Source: Planctobacterium marinum (lineage in GTDB: Bacteria; Pseudomonadota; Gammaproteobacteria; Enterobacterales; Alteromonadaceae). From it: a stretch of DNA of 64,000 nt. The notes under the pieces were generated by a model that did not search any database, was not told the origin of the DNA, and saw only the letters and a program-made list of their open reading frames with translations. This document shows positions 1-10,600 of this stretch, piece by piece. The position numbers and the translations under genes were made by a program. The stretch is from NCBI RefSeq assembly GCF_020687805.1, contig NZ_JAJEWQ010000001.1:715232-779231 (forward strand), written 5' to 3'. Numbering within the stretch: position 1 is the stretch's first letter; each line of letters opens with the position of its first letter.

Positions 1-146
1 TCAGAACAATTGCTCGGTGCCCCAATAATGGCCTGAACTTCATCCTGACTCATGCCTAATTTAAGTAAATCGTAGTTTTCTTTAGTCAACCTGGAACAGG
101 CAACTAAGAGCAGCGCTGCAATAAAAATAATAATGAGCTTTTTCAT
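1..146 (-). CDS. Small lipoprotein, BamE/SmpA- or DUF3862-like (partial)
   Basis: The gene starts at ATG 146-144 and runs off the left edge, so only about 48 residues are visible. They begin MKKLIIIFIAALLLVACS, a signal sequence ending in a lipobox (LVAC), so the protein should be lipidated on that Cys and attached to a membrane. The mature part reads LTKENYDLLKLGMSQDEVQA followed by IIGAPSNC. The 'K.GMS..EV..I.G.P..C' pattern is that of small outer-membrane lipoproteins of the DUF3862 or BamE/SmpA-like fold. I infer a DUF3862-type lipoprotein; the missing C-terminus prevents a firmer call. Confidence 0.7.
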   Translation of the reverse strand, partial: MKKLIIIFIAALLLVACSRLTKENYDLLKLGMSQDEVQAIIGAPSNCS

Positions 147-332
147 ATGGTTACTCCGGCAACAATTTACTGAGACTCTAAACGAGGGCCAGGTATTTGT
201 CTAAGTATTTGCTGTAACCAATAGTAATGCAGGTGACCAGGTGTCACCCACATTTGAATCGCCCGGCGCCTGTTGCAACTGAGTTGTCATTTTGTCAGGC
301 ACCGTATGGCTATCATCTATCGCTCTGAAACC

Positions 333-1787
333 TTATACGTCATAGGTAGTTGACGCGGTATCACCACCGCGTCCGGTCCAGTTCGTGTGAAAATACTCAC
401 CACGTTTTTTGTCCAGACGCTCGTAGGTATGAGCACCAAAGTAATCACGTTGTGCTTGCAACAGGTTTGCCGGCAATCTTTCACTGCGGTAGCCATCGAA
501 ATAACTCAGTGCTGAGTTGATGGTGGGGGCAGCAATACCATTCATTAATGCAGCGGCCGCCACTCTTCTCCAACCCGCCTGAGCGGCTTGTAATTTTTCA
601 CTGAAATAACTGTCCAACATCAGGTTGGCAAGCCCGGGCTGCTTATCAAAAGCCTCTTTAATATTGCCCAGGAATGCTGAGCGGATTATACAACCGCCTC
701 GCCACATCATGGCTATTCCACCATAATTGAGATGCCAGCCATGTTCTTTAGCGGCTTCTCGCATCAATACGTAGCCTTGTGCGTAGCTTACAATCTTGGC
801 GGCAAAAACAGCCTGGCGTAGATCTTCTATGAAAGCCTGTCGGTCGCCATCAAATGTTGACTCAGGGCCAGAAATGATTTTTGCGGCAGCAACGCGCTCA
901 TCTTTTTGTGCGGAAAGGCATCTGGCGAATACCGCTTCACCAATCAGGGTTAATGGCACACCCAACTCCAGCGCAGCAACACACGTCCATTTGCCGGTTC
1001 CTTTTTGTCCTGCGGTATCTAATATATTTTCGACCAGCGGTGTGCCATCAGTATCTTTAAATGCCATGATGTCGCGGCTAATTTCCATCAGGTAGCTGTC
1101 CAGGTCGCCTTTATTCCATTCCGCGAACACCTGGTGAATTTCATCAGCGGTTAACCCTACGTATTGCTTCATGAGCTGGTACGCCTCACAAATCAACTGC
1201 ATATCTCCGTACTCAATGCCATTGTGTACCATTTTCACAAAATGGCCGGCACCATCTTCACCCACCCAGTCACAACAAGGAAAATCCCCTTCGACCTTCG
1301 CGGCAATGCACTGAAATATTGGTTTAACCTCAGGCCAGGCCTCAACTGCACCACCTGGCATAATTGAAGGGCCAGTTAAAGCCCCTTCTTCACCACCAGA
1401 GACCCCCGTACCAATAAAGTGAATACCTTTTTCTCTTAGCCAGGCAACTCGACGGTTTGTATCAGGGAAGTAGGTATTACCGCCATCGATAATAATGTCA
1501 CCTTCGTCCAGCAACGGGATCAACTGCTCAATCACAGCATCTACCGCGGCGCCGGCCTTTACCATCAACATCACTTTTCGCGGCACTGCTAATGAATCAA
1601 CCAGTGCCTCTAAGCTATCCGCACCGCGAATAGTTAAACCTTTCGCCCGGCCATTGATAAAATGCGAGACTTTGTCAGTCGAACGATTGTAGGCGGTCAC
1701 GGTGAAGCCTTTATTCGCCATATTTAGGATGAGGTTTTCTCCCATCACAGCCAGCCCAATAAGGCCAATATCTGATTTAGTTTTCAT
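333..1787 (-). CDS. gnd: 6-phosphogluconate dehydrogenase, decarboxylating
   Basis: Converts 6-phosphogluconate and NADP+ to ribulose 5-phosphate, CO2 and NADPH in the oxidative pentose phosphate pathway (cytoplasm). The N-terminal Rossmann motif [13 protein letters not shown], the substrate-binding VSGGEEGA segment and the GQKGTGKWT region are all present, and the 484-residue length is normal for the long form. The frame is open to a GTG at 1823, but ATG 1787 ([11 protein letters not shown]) puts the nucleotide-binding motif at the usual distance from the N-terminus and is preferred. No other pentose phosphate gene is adjacent; the gene stands alone. Confidence 0.97.
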   Translation of the reverse strand: MKTKSDIGLIGLAVMGENLILNMANKGFTVTAYNRSTDKVSHFINGRAKGLTIRGADSLEALVDSLAVPRKVMLMVKAGAAVDAVIEQLIPLLDEGDIIIDGGNTYFPDTNRRVAWLREKGIHFIGTGVSGGEEGALTGPSIMPGGAVEAWPEVKPIFQCIAAKVEGDFPCCDWVGEDGAGHFVKMVHNGIEYGDMQLICEAYQLMKQYVGLTADEIHQVFAEWNKGDLDSYLMEISRDIMAFKDTDGTPLVENILDTAGQKGTGKWTCVAALELGVPLTLIGEAVFARCLSAQKDERVAAAKIISGPESTFDGDRQAFIEDLRQAVFAAKIVSYAQGYVLMREAAKEHGWHLNYGGIAMMWRGGCIIRSAFLGNIKEAFDKQPGLANLMLDSYFSEKLQAAQAGWRRVAAAALMNGIAAPTINSALSYFDGYRSERLPANLLQAQRDYFGAHTYERLDKKRGEYFHTNWTGRGGDTASTTYDV

Positions 1788-1986
1788 ATCTGCTCGGTAA
1801 TTCTCTGAAAAAGTAAAGTTCACGGTGATATTGATTGCTCATGTTCCCCGGAGGTGAATCCTGTAACTCATTACATACAAGGTATATTGCATCTTACCCA
1901 ACAGTTACCGGCCAACATCAACATACCTGTGACATCATAATAAATGATAATAATTTCTATTTGGGTAAATTATCGAATAATTTAGA

Positions 1987-2112
1987 ATGACAAGTTCTCA
2001 ACTAGTCTTTATTTCAGATGAAAAAGACTACACCATTGAGTTTTCAGGAAGTCAAATATTCACAAGCTGGCTCAACCAGAAGCAAAGGGAAATTGGCCTG
2101 TTTAAAACCTGA
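1987..2112 (+). CDS. Possible 41-residue small protein
   Basis: A short frame from ATG 1987 to TGA 2112 encodes 41 residues beginning MTSSQLVFISDEKDYTIEF and ending in a polar LNQKQREIGLFKT tail. No family is recognised. It lies 23 bases before the SelW-like gene on the same strand, which suggests it could be its operon partner. There is no convincing Shine-Dalgarno sequence before the ATG (AATTTAGA only). The stretch 1788-1986 before it is AT-rich and probably carries the promoters for gnd (minus) and this pair (plus). The frame could simply be chance. Confidence 0.3.
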   Translation: MTSSQLVFISDEKDYTIEFSGSQIFTSWLNQKQREIGLFKT

Positions 2113-2135
2113 TGCAATAACGATTAGGAACACGT

Positions 2136-2429
2136 ATGTCTTACAAAGTTGAAATTATGTACTGCACACAATGTCGCTGGTTAATGCGCTCAGCCTGGAT
2201 GGCCCAAGAGTTACTTACCACCTTTACCGATGAAATTTCAGCACTGTCGCTTATCCCGTCCACGGGTGGAAAGTTTCAGGTTATCGCTGATGGTAAAATC
2301 GTCTGGTGTCGAAAAGAACAAGGAAGGTTTCCTGATATTACCGAACTTAAGCAGTTGGTCAGGGACATCATATCCCCGGATCGTCATTTAGGTCACAGTG
2401 ACAAGCGACCACCTTCCAATGTAGATTAG
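2136..2429 (+). CDS. SelT/SelW/SelH (Rdx) family CxxC protein
   Basis: A 97-residue protein with the thioredoxin-like Rdx start: a short strand, then YCTQCRW with a CxxC pair at about residues 10-13. Eukaryotic SelW carries selenocysteine at the second position; here both are Cys, as in most bacterial members. The GGKFQVIADGKIVW segment matches the 'G.FEV..DG..vw..k' core of the family, followed by KEQGRFPDI. A thiol-redox role is inferred from the family; the substrate is unknown. The ATG at 2136 follows a weak AGGAA. Confidence 0.85.
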   Translation: MSYKVEIMYCTQCRWLMRSAWMAQELLTTFTDEISALSLIPSTGGKFQVIADGKIVWCRKEQGRFPDITELKQLVRDIISPDRHLGHSDKRPPSNVD

Positions 2430-2579
2430 CGTCACCAATTTAATTTTCTAAGAACTGCGCAGTTCAATTCCGACTTAACCTGTTTAGCTAACCTGAACAG
2501 TAATAGTATCTTACGGTATTGTCTTTGATATGTGTTGATATGGATGTTGAGGAAAAAGGTAGGGAAAAATCCCAGACAC

Positions 2580-2602
2580 AAAAAAACCACCCTGAGGTGG
2601 CT
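2580..2602 (-). terminator. Rho-independent terminator after the tRNA-Asp genes
   Basis: Read on the minus strand, a CCACC/GGTGG stem with a TCAG loop is followed directly by seven T. It lies 19 bases past the 3' end of the second tRNA-Asp gene and should end that transcript. Confidence 0.8.
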
Positions 2603-2620
2603 TATGTGCTTTCAAATTAG

Positions 2621-2697
2621 TGGCGGAGTGGACGGGACTCGAACCCGCGACCCCCGGCGTGACAGGCCGGTATTCTAACCAACTGAACTACCACTCC
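2621..2697 (-). tRNA. tRNA-Asp (GTC), second copy
   Basis: 77 nt including an encoded CCA. The minus strand begins GGAGTGGTAGTTCAG, has a CCTGTCACG anticodon loop with anticodon GTC, and carries GGTTCGAGTCC in the T arm. The acceptor stem GGAGTGG pairs with CCACTCC. It is identical over its length to the copy at 2731-2807, as usual for tandem tRNA genes, and is probably co-transcribed with it. Confidence 0.98.
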
Positions 2698-2730
2698 GCA
2701 TGTAATTTGAAGTCGAGACGAAAGTAAAAT

Positions 2731-2807
2731 TGGCGGAGTGGACGGGACTCGAACCCGCGACCCCCGGCGTGACAGGCCGGTATTCTAACCAACTGAACTA
2801 CCACTCC
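2731..2807 (-). tRNA. tRNA-Asp (GTC), first copy
   Basis: 77 nt with encoded CCA and anticodon GTC, the same sequence as the copy 33 bases downstream. It is the promoter-proximal gene of the pair. The promoter should lie in 2808-2900, which is AT-rich, but I could not fix the boxes. Confidence 0.98.
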
Positions 2808-3022
2808 GCATTAAGATTTAATAAATCTTTTTACTTTCAACAACTTACTTGTTTTTCAAGCCCGTTGTCTCAACCGCGGCGCAGATGATACGGGTTCAGG
2901 TATGTCGAGTCAACAGCTTTTTTCCACTTTATTTGATATTTTCTTTTAACAGACTGTTATTTAAACGATTACAGTTTTATTTCTGTTCAGTGACAAAATA
3001 AGCACCAATTTGAGGCGGTTTA

Positions 3023-4531
3023 TTAGTCAGGCATAGACAGTTCGATAATCCCGGAATCCGTTGCATCATCCGCGGATTTTAGTTTTTTACCATCACTTTT
3101 GCCTTTATTGCCGGGTAGCAAGGACTTTATCTTATCCAACAGCTCTGTCATAAACGAACCACCGCTGGTTTCGGGTACAGCCCTGTCGACCTCAACTGGT
3201 TTCTTTGTTTTTGGTGCTTTACCTCTGCCCAGGAAAAACCACAAAATAAAGCCACCAAATATCACAATAAACAAATTAGCCCCCACCACGATTGCCATGA
3301 GCTGTGAGCGCGGCATACCTTCCTCTTCCACAGGCGCGGCTTTTAACTTTTCTAACTCCTGCAGTGCCAGGGCTTCTGCCGATTGTGCATCTTCAGGCAA
3401 TGCGTCTAAATCTTCCAGATTGGTTTCTAACAATGGTTCTTCAAATACGAAGGTGTATTCGGGCACGTCCAGAATAAAATCACGCCCATCGACCGTGTTG
3501 CCGTAAGCCGTTAACTTGACCCTGAATACACCGTATTCAAAATTTACAATTTCATGAGTTCTTATTTTGTCGGTAATATCAGTAATCGAGAAATTTTGTA
3601 CATCGCCATTGAGGAACCGCACCTTACCATCCACCAGTAAACTGGACATATCGACGGTTTTTCTGTCTGCATCGACTTTCAGAAGGTGAAAACCGTCTCC
3701 TTCTTCATCCAGCTCAACATCGATAGAAATGGGATTATCCAGCAACAGGATATTTTCACCCACCTTTTGACGGGTAAACATGGGGGTCACTATTGTAAAA
3801 ATGGGGGTCCATTCACCTGAAGCTATTCTGAGATTAAACTGTCCGGTAAAGGTGCCATCCAACGGCCTTTCGTCCATCCCTTTGCCATCGTCCTGAAAGG
3901 TTGCTATCAGTTCTGTTTGAGCACCAAAGTTGTTGTAGCTGGGGTTATTGGTACTCTTAAACTCCATGGTGAGTTGTACTACGTCACGAAACTCATTGTA
4001 ATCAATTGCATGACCACCGTTAGTCAGGTAGGCGGTTTGCTTAATTATCTCACCCGAAAAGATGATAGGTGCCAGTGGATTGGTTTCCAGTTGAATATCA
4101 CTGACCACCATGACCCGACTGTCAGGCAAAATTTGTCCCACTGCCTGCCATGGGCCTGGGGTGGGATTTTTAATTTTGATCATGTCGTAGGTTTGGGAGT
4201 CGTACCAAACGATATCCAGATCATCTGCCATATTCTGAAAAATCTTACTGCCGTCGGGCCGCACTAACACCACCGGTGTTGAGCCGAACTTACGAAAGAA
4301 GATCATAGTAATTTCATCAACCTTGTAATCGATACGAAAGCGATTCTGCAGCAATTTTATGCCGTTGTAATAGTCGTTACCGAGTTCCACCAACGGGCTT
4401 CTGTCAATGGTATTTTGCTGATCTGTTGCATTACCCGCCCTCTGCTGCCCATAACTGTGAGGCACAGAAAGTAAAACAATACAAAGTAAAGCAACAAATC
4501 GGGTTATCAAAGTCCTGTTCTCCAAAGGCAT
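3023..4531 (-). CDS. TIGR03503-like exported, membrane-anchored protein
   Basis: A 502-residue protein with an N-terminal signal peptide (LLCIVLLSVPHSYGQQ), a long extracytoplasmic region, and one C-terminal membrane helix near residues 411-432 (LMAIVVGANLFIVIFGGFIL). A Lys-rich cytoplasmic tail follows. The extracytoplasmic part resembles the gammaproteobacterial family TIGR03503, whose function is not known to me; the assignment is from memory of sequence style and gene order. Its start overlaps the end of dnaQ by 25 bases, so the two are probably translated from one message. The overlap may reflect a start somewhat further in than 4531. Confidence 0.65.
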   Translation of the reverse strand: MPLENRTLITRFVALLCIVLLSVPHSYGQQRAGNATDQQNTIDRSPLVELGNDYYNGIKLLQNRFRIDYKVDEITMIFFRKFGSTPVVLVRPDGSKIFQNMADDLDIVWYDSQTYDMIKIKNPTPGPWQAVGQILPDSRVMVVSDIQLETNPLAPIIFSGEIIKQTAYLTNGGHAIDYNEFRDVVQLTMEFKSTNNPSYNNFGAQTELIATFQDDGKGMDERPLDGTFTGQFNLRIASGEWTPIFTIVTPMFTRQKVGENILLLDNPISIDVELDEEGDGFHLLKVDADRKTVDMSSLLVDGKVRFLNGDVQNFSITDITDKIRTHEIVNFEYGVFRVKLTAYGNTVDGRDFILDVPEYTFVFEEPLLETNLEDLDALPEDAQSAEALALQELEKLKAAPVEEEGMPRSQLMAIVVGANLFIVIFGGFILWFFLGRGKAPKTKKPVEVDRAVPETSGGSFMTELLDKIKSLLPGNKGKSDGKKLKSADDATDSGIIELSMPD

Positions 4532-5214
4532 TTTCCGCCTTCTTTTTCTACGATATCGAGTCTCTCTTCATGATGTTTAAGTTCATCGGCCGATGCCCTG
4601 ATAATCTTTAATGGTTTGCGTTCCCCTGATAACCGGCGAATACTGAGGTCGTCTTCTCCACTTTTGTCATTACCTGATAAGTTAAGACGTGTTTGCCCTC
4701 CGGTCATTTGCAGATAAACATCTGCCAGAATCTCGGAATCCAGCAAGGCGCCGTGGAGTTCACGGTGGGAGTTATCTATGCCATAACGACGACACAAAGC
4801 ATCCAGATTGTTTTTTTGCCCGGGATGGAGCTTTCTGGCCAGCTCAAGGGTATCTAACACCGAGCAAATTTGATCGACTTTAATTTGTTTATGTGTCGCC
4901 AGGGAAGCCAGTTCGTGATTTAGGAACCCGATGTCAAACGGTGCATTGTGAATCACCAGTTGAGCACCGCGTACATATTCTAAAAACTCGTCTACAACTT
5001 GTGAGAATACCGGTTTATCGGTCAGAAACTCATTGGTAATTCCGTGGACGTCTATGGCTTCCTGTTCCACTACGCGCTCAGGATTAATATACACGTGATA
5101 ATGATTGCCCGTGAGTCGGCGGTTCACCAGCTCTACACAGCCTATTTCAATTACCTTATGTCCCTGTCTGGGATCTATACCAGTGGTTTCTGTATCTAAT
5201 ACTATTTGACGCAT
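4507..5214 (-). CDS. dnaQ: DNA polymerase III epsilon subunit (proofreading exonuclease)
   Basis: The 3'-5' proofreading exonuclease of the replicative polymerase, bound to the alpha subunit in the core enzyme. The DEDDh residues are all visible: VLDTETTG (Asp7, Glu9), HNAPFDIGFLNHE in ExoII, and HRELHGALLDSEILADVY in ExoIII. At 235 residues it is close to E. coli DnaQ (243). The frame is open to 5283, but ATG 5214 (MRQIVLDTE) places the first motif as in known DnaQ proteins. It is divergent from rnhA, the same arrangement as in E. coli. The C-terminal tail that binds alpha is shorter and less recognisable. Confidence 0.96.
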   Translation of the reverse strand: MRQIVLDTETTGIDPRQGHKVIEIGCVELVNRRLTGNHYHVYINPERVVEQEAIDVHGITNEFLTDKPVFSQVVDEFLEYVRGAQLVIHNAPFDIGFLNHELASLATHKQIKVDQICSVLDTLELARKLHPGQKNNLDALCRRYGIDNSHRELHGALLDSEILADVYLQMTGGQTRLNLSGNDKSGEDDLSIRRLSGERKPLKIIRASADELKHHEERLDIVEKEGGKCLWRTGL

Positions 5215-5367
5215 CAAAACTCCATACATTGACGACGCTAGCTCAATACACTGATCTAACACCAGGATGAAAGGATAAATCAAGGGGCTTAGCTTTATTT
5301 TAGCGCAACGACTGACAGCATGAATACAATCAGGTTATGATCTGCTAAAAAAGACAGACAAAAAACA

Positions 5368-5844
5368 ATGACTAAAAAAGATGTTGCCATATTTACCGAT
5401 GGCTCCTGCCTGGGCAATCCAGGACCGGGCGGCTATGGGGCAATAATGATTTACAAAAAGAACCGAAAAGAACTGGCTAAAGGCTATGCGTTGACCACCA
5501 ACAATCGCATGGAACTACTGGCTGCAATAGTGGCACTTGAAACCCTTAACACCGGCTGTAATGTCAACCTGACCACAGACAGTCAATATGTCCGACAAGG
5601 GATCACTTCCTGGCTCAAGGGCTGGAAAGCCAAAGGCTGGAAAACAGCAAGCAAAAAACCGGTTAAAAACAAAGATTTATGGCAGCGTTTAGATACGGCT
5701 TGTCAGCCACATACAATTCAATGGAATTGGGTGAAAGGCCATTCTGGCCATCCCGAGAATGAACGCTGTGACCAGTTGGCACGTCAGGCAGCCGAAAACG
5801 ACAATCAACGTCAGGATGAGGGTTATCTGGCTGAACAAAGCTGA
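5368..5844 (+). CDS. rnhA: Ribonuclease HI
   Basis: Cuts the RNA strand of RNA-DNA hybrids, removing R-loops and primers. Catalytic residues are in place: Asp11 ([17 protein letters not shown]), Glu49 (NNRMELLA), Asp71 (TTDSQYV) and Asp135, with His125 in [13 protein letters not shown]. The basic protrusion ([20 protein letters not shown]) that grips the hybrid is also present. The length of 158 residues is normal. The promoter region 5215-5367 is shared with the divergent dnaQ. Confidence 0.97.
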   Translation: MTKKDVAIFTDGSCLGNPGPGGYGAIMIYKKNRKELAKGYALTTNNRMELLAAIVALETLNTGCNVNLTTDSQYVRQGITSWLKGWKAKGWKTASKKPVKNKDLWQRLDTACQPHTIQWNWVKGHSGHPENERCDQLARQAAENDNQRQDEGYLAEQS

Positions 5845-5856
5845 CCCTCTGTACGG

Positions 5857-6831
5857 CTACCAACATACTACCAGTTTGCCAATATTATTATTGTTGGCCA
5901 TGTATTCATGAGCCAGATTTATATCGGCAACGGAATAAACCCGATCCACCACAGGCCGGATTGCGCCACGGCGTAAGGCCCCCGAATATCGCTGTACAAA
6001 GTGTTGGATTAATTGGGTTTTATAGTGATCACTGCGATTGCGCAGTGTACTGGCGATAAGACTTGCTCGCTTTGCCAACATTTTTGCCATATCCAGTTGT
6101 TCAACGTAGCGTCCCCCCAGAATCGCTAACTGAATAATTTTTCCATCCACCGCGAGTATATTCAGGTTTTTGCCGGTATAGTCATTGGCCACCACGTCCA
6201 CCACAATATCAGCGTTAAAGCCCTGCGTTTTTAGTACCTCATCAAAGTTATTTTGCCGATAGTTAATCAGAATATCTGCTCCGAGATCAGCGCATGCCTG
6301 CAACTTAACATCATTGGAGGCCGTCACCGCTACCTGAGCGCTCTCCTGCTTTGCCAACTGAATCGCGGCTGTGCCGACACCGCTCGCTCCGGCATGTATC
6401 AATACTTTTTGTTCAGGTTGAAGTTGTCCAATGGTAAATAGTGCCTGATAGGCGGTCAGAAAAACTTCGGGTATCGCAGCCGCATGGCTCATGGCCATAT
6501 CATCATAAACTGGAATGGCGTGTTCCACGGGAAAACTAACATATTGCGCATACCCGCCGCCCGTCACCATAGCGCAAACCGTTTTGCCCTGCAGTGCTCG
6601 ATCGACACCCTCGCCCACATCGCAAATCACCCCTGCGACTTCCATACCGAGAATCTGGCTCGCGCCAGCCGGTGCTGGATATTTTCCTTGCTTTTGCAAT
6701 AAATCGGCTCGATTAATGCCAAATGCCTTTACATGGCATAGCACCTCACCTTTTTCAGGAATGGGCGCAGCACAGGAATTTAAATCACAAGTTTGCGTAA
6801 CAGGATCAATATCCAAAAACTGCATTTGCAT
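5857..6831 (-). CDS. NADPH:quinone oxidoreductase, zinc-free MDR family (PIG3-like)
   Basis: A 324-residue medium-chain dehydrogenase/reductase. The N-terminal GroES-like domain lacks the zinc ligands of true alcohol dehydrogenases. It reads GINRADLLQKQGKYPAPAG followed by LGMEVAG, the signature of the quinone oxidoreductase/PIG3 branch. The Rossmann motif is HAGASGVGTAAIQLAK. The family transfers hydride from NAD(P)H to quinones or enones; the natural substrate here is unknown. It ends 12 bases before the rnhA stop, convergently, and lies 12 bases after the acylphosphatase, so it may share that gene's message. Confidence 0.88.
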   Translation of the reverse strand: MQMQFLDIDPVTQTCDLNSCAAPIPEKGEVLCHVKAFGINRADLLQKQGKYPAPAGASQILGMEVAGVICDVGEGVDRALQGKTVCAMVTGGGYAQYVSFPVEHAIPVYDDMAMSHAAAIPEVFLTAYQALFTIGQLQPEQKVLIHAGASGVGTAAIQLAKQESAQVAVTASNDVKLQACADLGADILINYRQNNFDEVLKTQGFNADIVVDVVANDYTGKNLNILAVDGKIIQLAILGGRYVEQLDMAKMLAKRASLIASTLRNRSDHYKTQLIQHFVQRYSGALRRGAIRPVVDRVYSVADINLAHEYMANNNNIGKLVVCW

Positions 6832-6843
6832 CGTTTGACATTC

Positions 6844-7119
6844 TTAACAGGTAGTAAAAGTTGTGTGGGCGTCGGAAAATGACGTATCAGAAACCGTCAC
6901 AGAACTCACAGCTGAGGCAGGAGACCCCTTCCATAACCAGTCCATGAGCATTTCAATGTCTGTTGACTCCCCCTGGGCGAACACCTCAACAGAACCATCA
7001 GGTAAGTTTTTAGCATAACCGCTAAGATTGAGTGAAAGTGCTTTTTCACGTGTGGTGGCACGATAAAAAACGCCCTGAACCTTTCCTGATACTATGGCTT
7101 TTTTGGCGTAATCTGACAT
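6844..7119 (-). CDS. acyP: Acylphosphatase
   Basis: Hydrolyses acyl phosphates such as 1,3-bisphosphoglycerate or carbamoyl phosphate. The 91-residue protein has the family's GKVQGVFYRATTREKA loop with the catalytic Arg, and the second signature GYAKNLPDGSVEVFAQG with the catalytic Asn. The frame extends to 7152, but ATG 7119 (MSDYAKKAIV) follows GGAAT at a usable distance and gives the family length. It sits just upstream of the quinone oxidoreductase on the same strand. Confidence 0.94.
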   Translation of the reverse strand: MSDYAKKAIVSGKVQGVFYRATTREKALSLNLSGYAKNLPDGSVEVFAQGESTDIEMLMDWLWKGSPASAVSSVTVSDTSFSDAHTTFTTC

Positions 7120-7213
7120 TCTAATTCCATGAAGATATGAGAGAACATGCACCCAACTACAGTAAAGTAGCGTCTAAGGGGCAGCTAAGAAACCGTTGTT
7201 ATTATTACTGACG

Positions 7214-7513
7214 CTACATCATCTGAACAACTTCGGTACCTACCACAAAAGTACTGTCGTTTTCTTCAAACTGCCTGACCACCTTTACAATAGCGCACAA
7301 CGAAGAGATTTGATCACTGGTAGATTCAATATTCACTTCCATTTCGTCGCCAACCTGCAAGGCTTCTGGTACTTCAAATGACATACCAGTCGCACTGATA
7401 TCACGACACAGGGCCGAGATCTTTTGTTTGGCTCCATCGCCATTCACTAACAGCGTACACGGAGAGTTCATCATCATTCGGAAAAAAGCGCGTTTGTCGT
7501 CGTATCCCAGCAT
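7214..7513 (-). CDS. PilZ domain protein
   Basis: A 99-residue stand-alone PilZ domain. It shows the cyclic-di-GMP-binding pattern: an N-terminal KRAFFR (RxxxR-like) and a later CRDISATGMSFEV, matching (D/N)xSxxG. It probably acts as a cyclic-di-GMP effector for motility, adhesion or polysaccharide output; the target is unknown. The ATG at 7513 follows GAGGTAACGCA, a good ribosome binding site. The window also has EAL-HDOD and HD-GYP proteins, but not next to it. Confidence 0.88.
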   Translation of the reverse strand: MLGYDDKRAFFRMMMNSPCTLLVNGDGAKQKISALCRDISATGMSFEVPEALQVGDEMEVNIESTSDQISSLCAIVKVVRQFEENDSTFVVGTEVVQMM

Positions 7514-7581
7514 TGCGTTACCTCTTGGCTAAGTGAAACATCGACTTTATTATTATCCGGGAAGTCATTCCCGTTAGCGCA

Positions 7582-7623
7582 GAGTTTGTTTCTTTTTTGC
7601 CATTGAACAAAACAAACAAACTC
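7582..7623. repeat. 10-bp inverted repeat between hrpA and the PilZ gene
   Basis: The arms 7582-7591 (GAGTTTGTTT) and 7614-7623 are perfectly complementary with a 22-base gap. It sits between the stop of hrpA and the start of the PilZ gene. It is too AT-rich to be a strong terminator; it may be a weak terminator or a protein site. Confidence 0.35.
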
Positions 7624-7674
7624 AGCAACTGCGAATCATTCTATGTAAAAAAAATGTTGCCTGCACCTCTATCA

Positions 7675-10600
7675 CTAGAACTTGTCTAAATAGTTTTCGA
7701 TCCTCTTAGATGAAATCGGCATACTTGTACCCAGTTGCTGAGCGAAAAGTGAAATACGTAGCTCTTCAATCTGCCAACGCACATCTGCCAGACCTTCTGG
7801 TGCGTTCACTTCACGTGCAAATTTCTGTAACACCTGCTCATAGCGCTGCTGTACTTTTTCAATCTGTAACTGTTGACTGCGATCCCGAATGGGGTCCACC
7901 GGAATTTTTTCCAGACGTCTTGCCAGCCCCTCAATATAGCGGTTCCAGTCTTTCAGCTTTTCAACCCCAATATCAGCAACAAAGCCGGGGTACACTAATG
8001 ACGCTAAATGGCCTTTAACATCGGCAAAAGCATTAATCATATTCAACGGTGTTTTGCCTTTCAGGGTTTTGCTTATACCGTGGGCCGTGGTAAGGCCTTT
8101 TTCTACCTGAATGGCGACGTCCAGTACCTGATCGTTTAACTCGCCCGCCAGGGACTGACACAATTGCTCAAAGCCATGCGCTGATCGCAAATCATAAGTT
8201 GAGTTTTGTATGGCTTCGTCCACAACGGCATCAATGCAATCACTGATCAGCGCCCTGATTTGACCAAACGGATTGAAGTACAGGCCCAATTTAGATTTGT
8301 TAGGTAGTTTGTCTTGCAGATATTTAATTGGTGATGGCAATTGTTTAATCAGCAGTTGTCTTACACCTTGTTGGTGTGAACGAGCAGCCTTGTGAGCGTC
8401 ATCAAACAATTTCAGGTGAACCTTGTTACCTTCTTTGACAAGGGCGGGATAGGCCTTCACCGTATAAGCGGCATCTTTATTGGTCCACTGGGCAGGTAAA
8501 TCATCAAAATCCCAGCTCTGTATGTCTTTCCGCTCGAGGTCAGGGGTCGCGACAGCTTTGAGGGTATTGCTCAGGTGCTTTTTAAACTGGGTTTTCAGAG
8601 ATGTCAGATCTCTGGATTGCCCTAAAAACTTATCGTTTTCATCATATAATTTAAAATTAAACTGCAAATGTGCCGGCAATGATAAACCTTCCCAGACATC
8701 ATCAGACAATACTACGCCACTCATCCTGGTCAGCTTTTTAGTAAAGGCTTTCTTAAAATCACCTTCTACCTCCAGACCGTTAATAGCCCCTTTGGCGTAA
8801 TCTGGTGCGGGCACAAAGTTGCGACGTAGTTGTTTGGGTAGCCATTTAATCATTGTTATGGCCAGCTCTTCTCTTAACCCTGGCACCAGCCAGTCGCACC
8901 GTTCTTCAGTTACCTGATTCAAAAGAGGTAGGGGTATTTTTAAACTGACCCCGTCGTCATCTGCACCCGGGTTAAATGCATACTCCAGAGGTAACACCAG
9001 GTTCCCGGCACGCCATTGATCCGGAAAGTGACTTTCTCCGGCATCACTGGCGTCATTTTTGAACAAGTCCTCTTTAACCAGATGCCAACGCTGTTGTTCA
9101 TTTTTATCCTGTCGTTGCCACCATTTTTTGAAGTCCGCTTCGGTGCAGATATTTTCAGGCAACTTTTGGTCGTAAAAATCCACCAGGACCTGTTCGTCCA
9201 CTAACAAATCCCGACGTCGAATTTTTTCTTCCAGATTTTCGACTTCAGCGATTTTTTCCAGATTCAGTCTCAGAAACGGATAATTTAATTTAGTGTCACC
9301 GTTTACCAGCGCTTCCATAATAAACAACTGCCGACAGATGGCGGGGTCGATTTTGCTGTACAGCACAGTGCGCTGATTCACCACTGGCAGCCCCAACATG
9401 GTGGCGGACTCCTTTGCTTTAACCGCGCCCGCCTTTTTGCTCCAGAATGGTTCAGCATAGCGATATTTACACAGGTGTTTACCCGCGTCTTCTAACCACT
9501 TTGGCTCAACTTTGGCTATAGTTCTGGCAAACAATTTACTGGTTTCAACCAGTTCAGCTGCGATCAACCATTTAGGTGGCTTTTTATAAAGTGCTGATCC
9601 CGGAAAGACCACAAACTTATTGTTACGGGTTCCCAGAAATTCTTTATTTTGCTCCATAAATCCGGCATTGGTTAACAGGCCGGGGATCAATGAGCGATGA
9701 ACACTTTCAAAATCTGCAGCACGGTTTTTAATCCCCCACCCCAATGATGAAAACGCCTGTTTAAGCTGACTAACAATATCCTGCCACTCCCGCAATCGCA
9801 GATAATTCAACATCTGATCTTTGCACCATTTGCGCAGCTGATTGCCAGAAATATTGCGCTGTTGCTCGCGAAACCCTTTCCACAGGTTTAAATAAGCGAC
9901 AAACTCAGATTCTTTGTCAAGCCACTGAGTGTGCAGTTCATCGGCCTTTTGTTTAAATTCAGCAGGACGTTCCCGAGGGTCCTGAATGGACAATCCGGCC
10001 ACGATAATCATGATTTCGTTTAGCGTATCCAGTTTGTCAGCTTCCACCAACATACGTGAATAACGCGGATCAACCGGTAACCGGGACATTGCCCGTCCAA
10101 TTGCGGTCAGCGTCAACATTCCGCGTTTACCTTTGCTGACAGCCTGCAACTCTTCCAGCATTTTGATCCCGGCAGTAATATCTCGGGATTGCGGTGGCTG
10201 AACAAATGGAAACCGCTCAATATCACCCAGCCGCAATGCCGTTAACTGCAAAATGACTGAGGCCAGATTGGTACGCAGGATCTCCGGATCGGTAAACTCC
10301 GGTCGACGCAAATAATCATCTTCATCGTACAAGCGAATACAGATACCTTCTGCAACGCGCCCACATCGTCCGGCGCGCTGATTAGCACTGGCCTGGGACA
10401 CAGGTTCTATGGGTAGTCGTTGCACTTTACTGCGCGAGCTGTAACGGGATATCCGTGCGGTCCCTGTGTCTATAACATAGCGAATGCCAGGCACGGTTAA
10501 ACTGGTTTCAGCGACGTTGGTGGCCAGCACAATTCGTCGACCGTGATGAGGCTGAAATATTCGGTTTTGTTCTGACGCAGACAACCTGGCATACAGGGGT

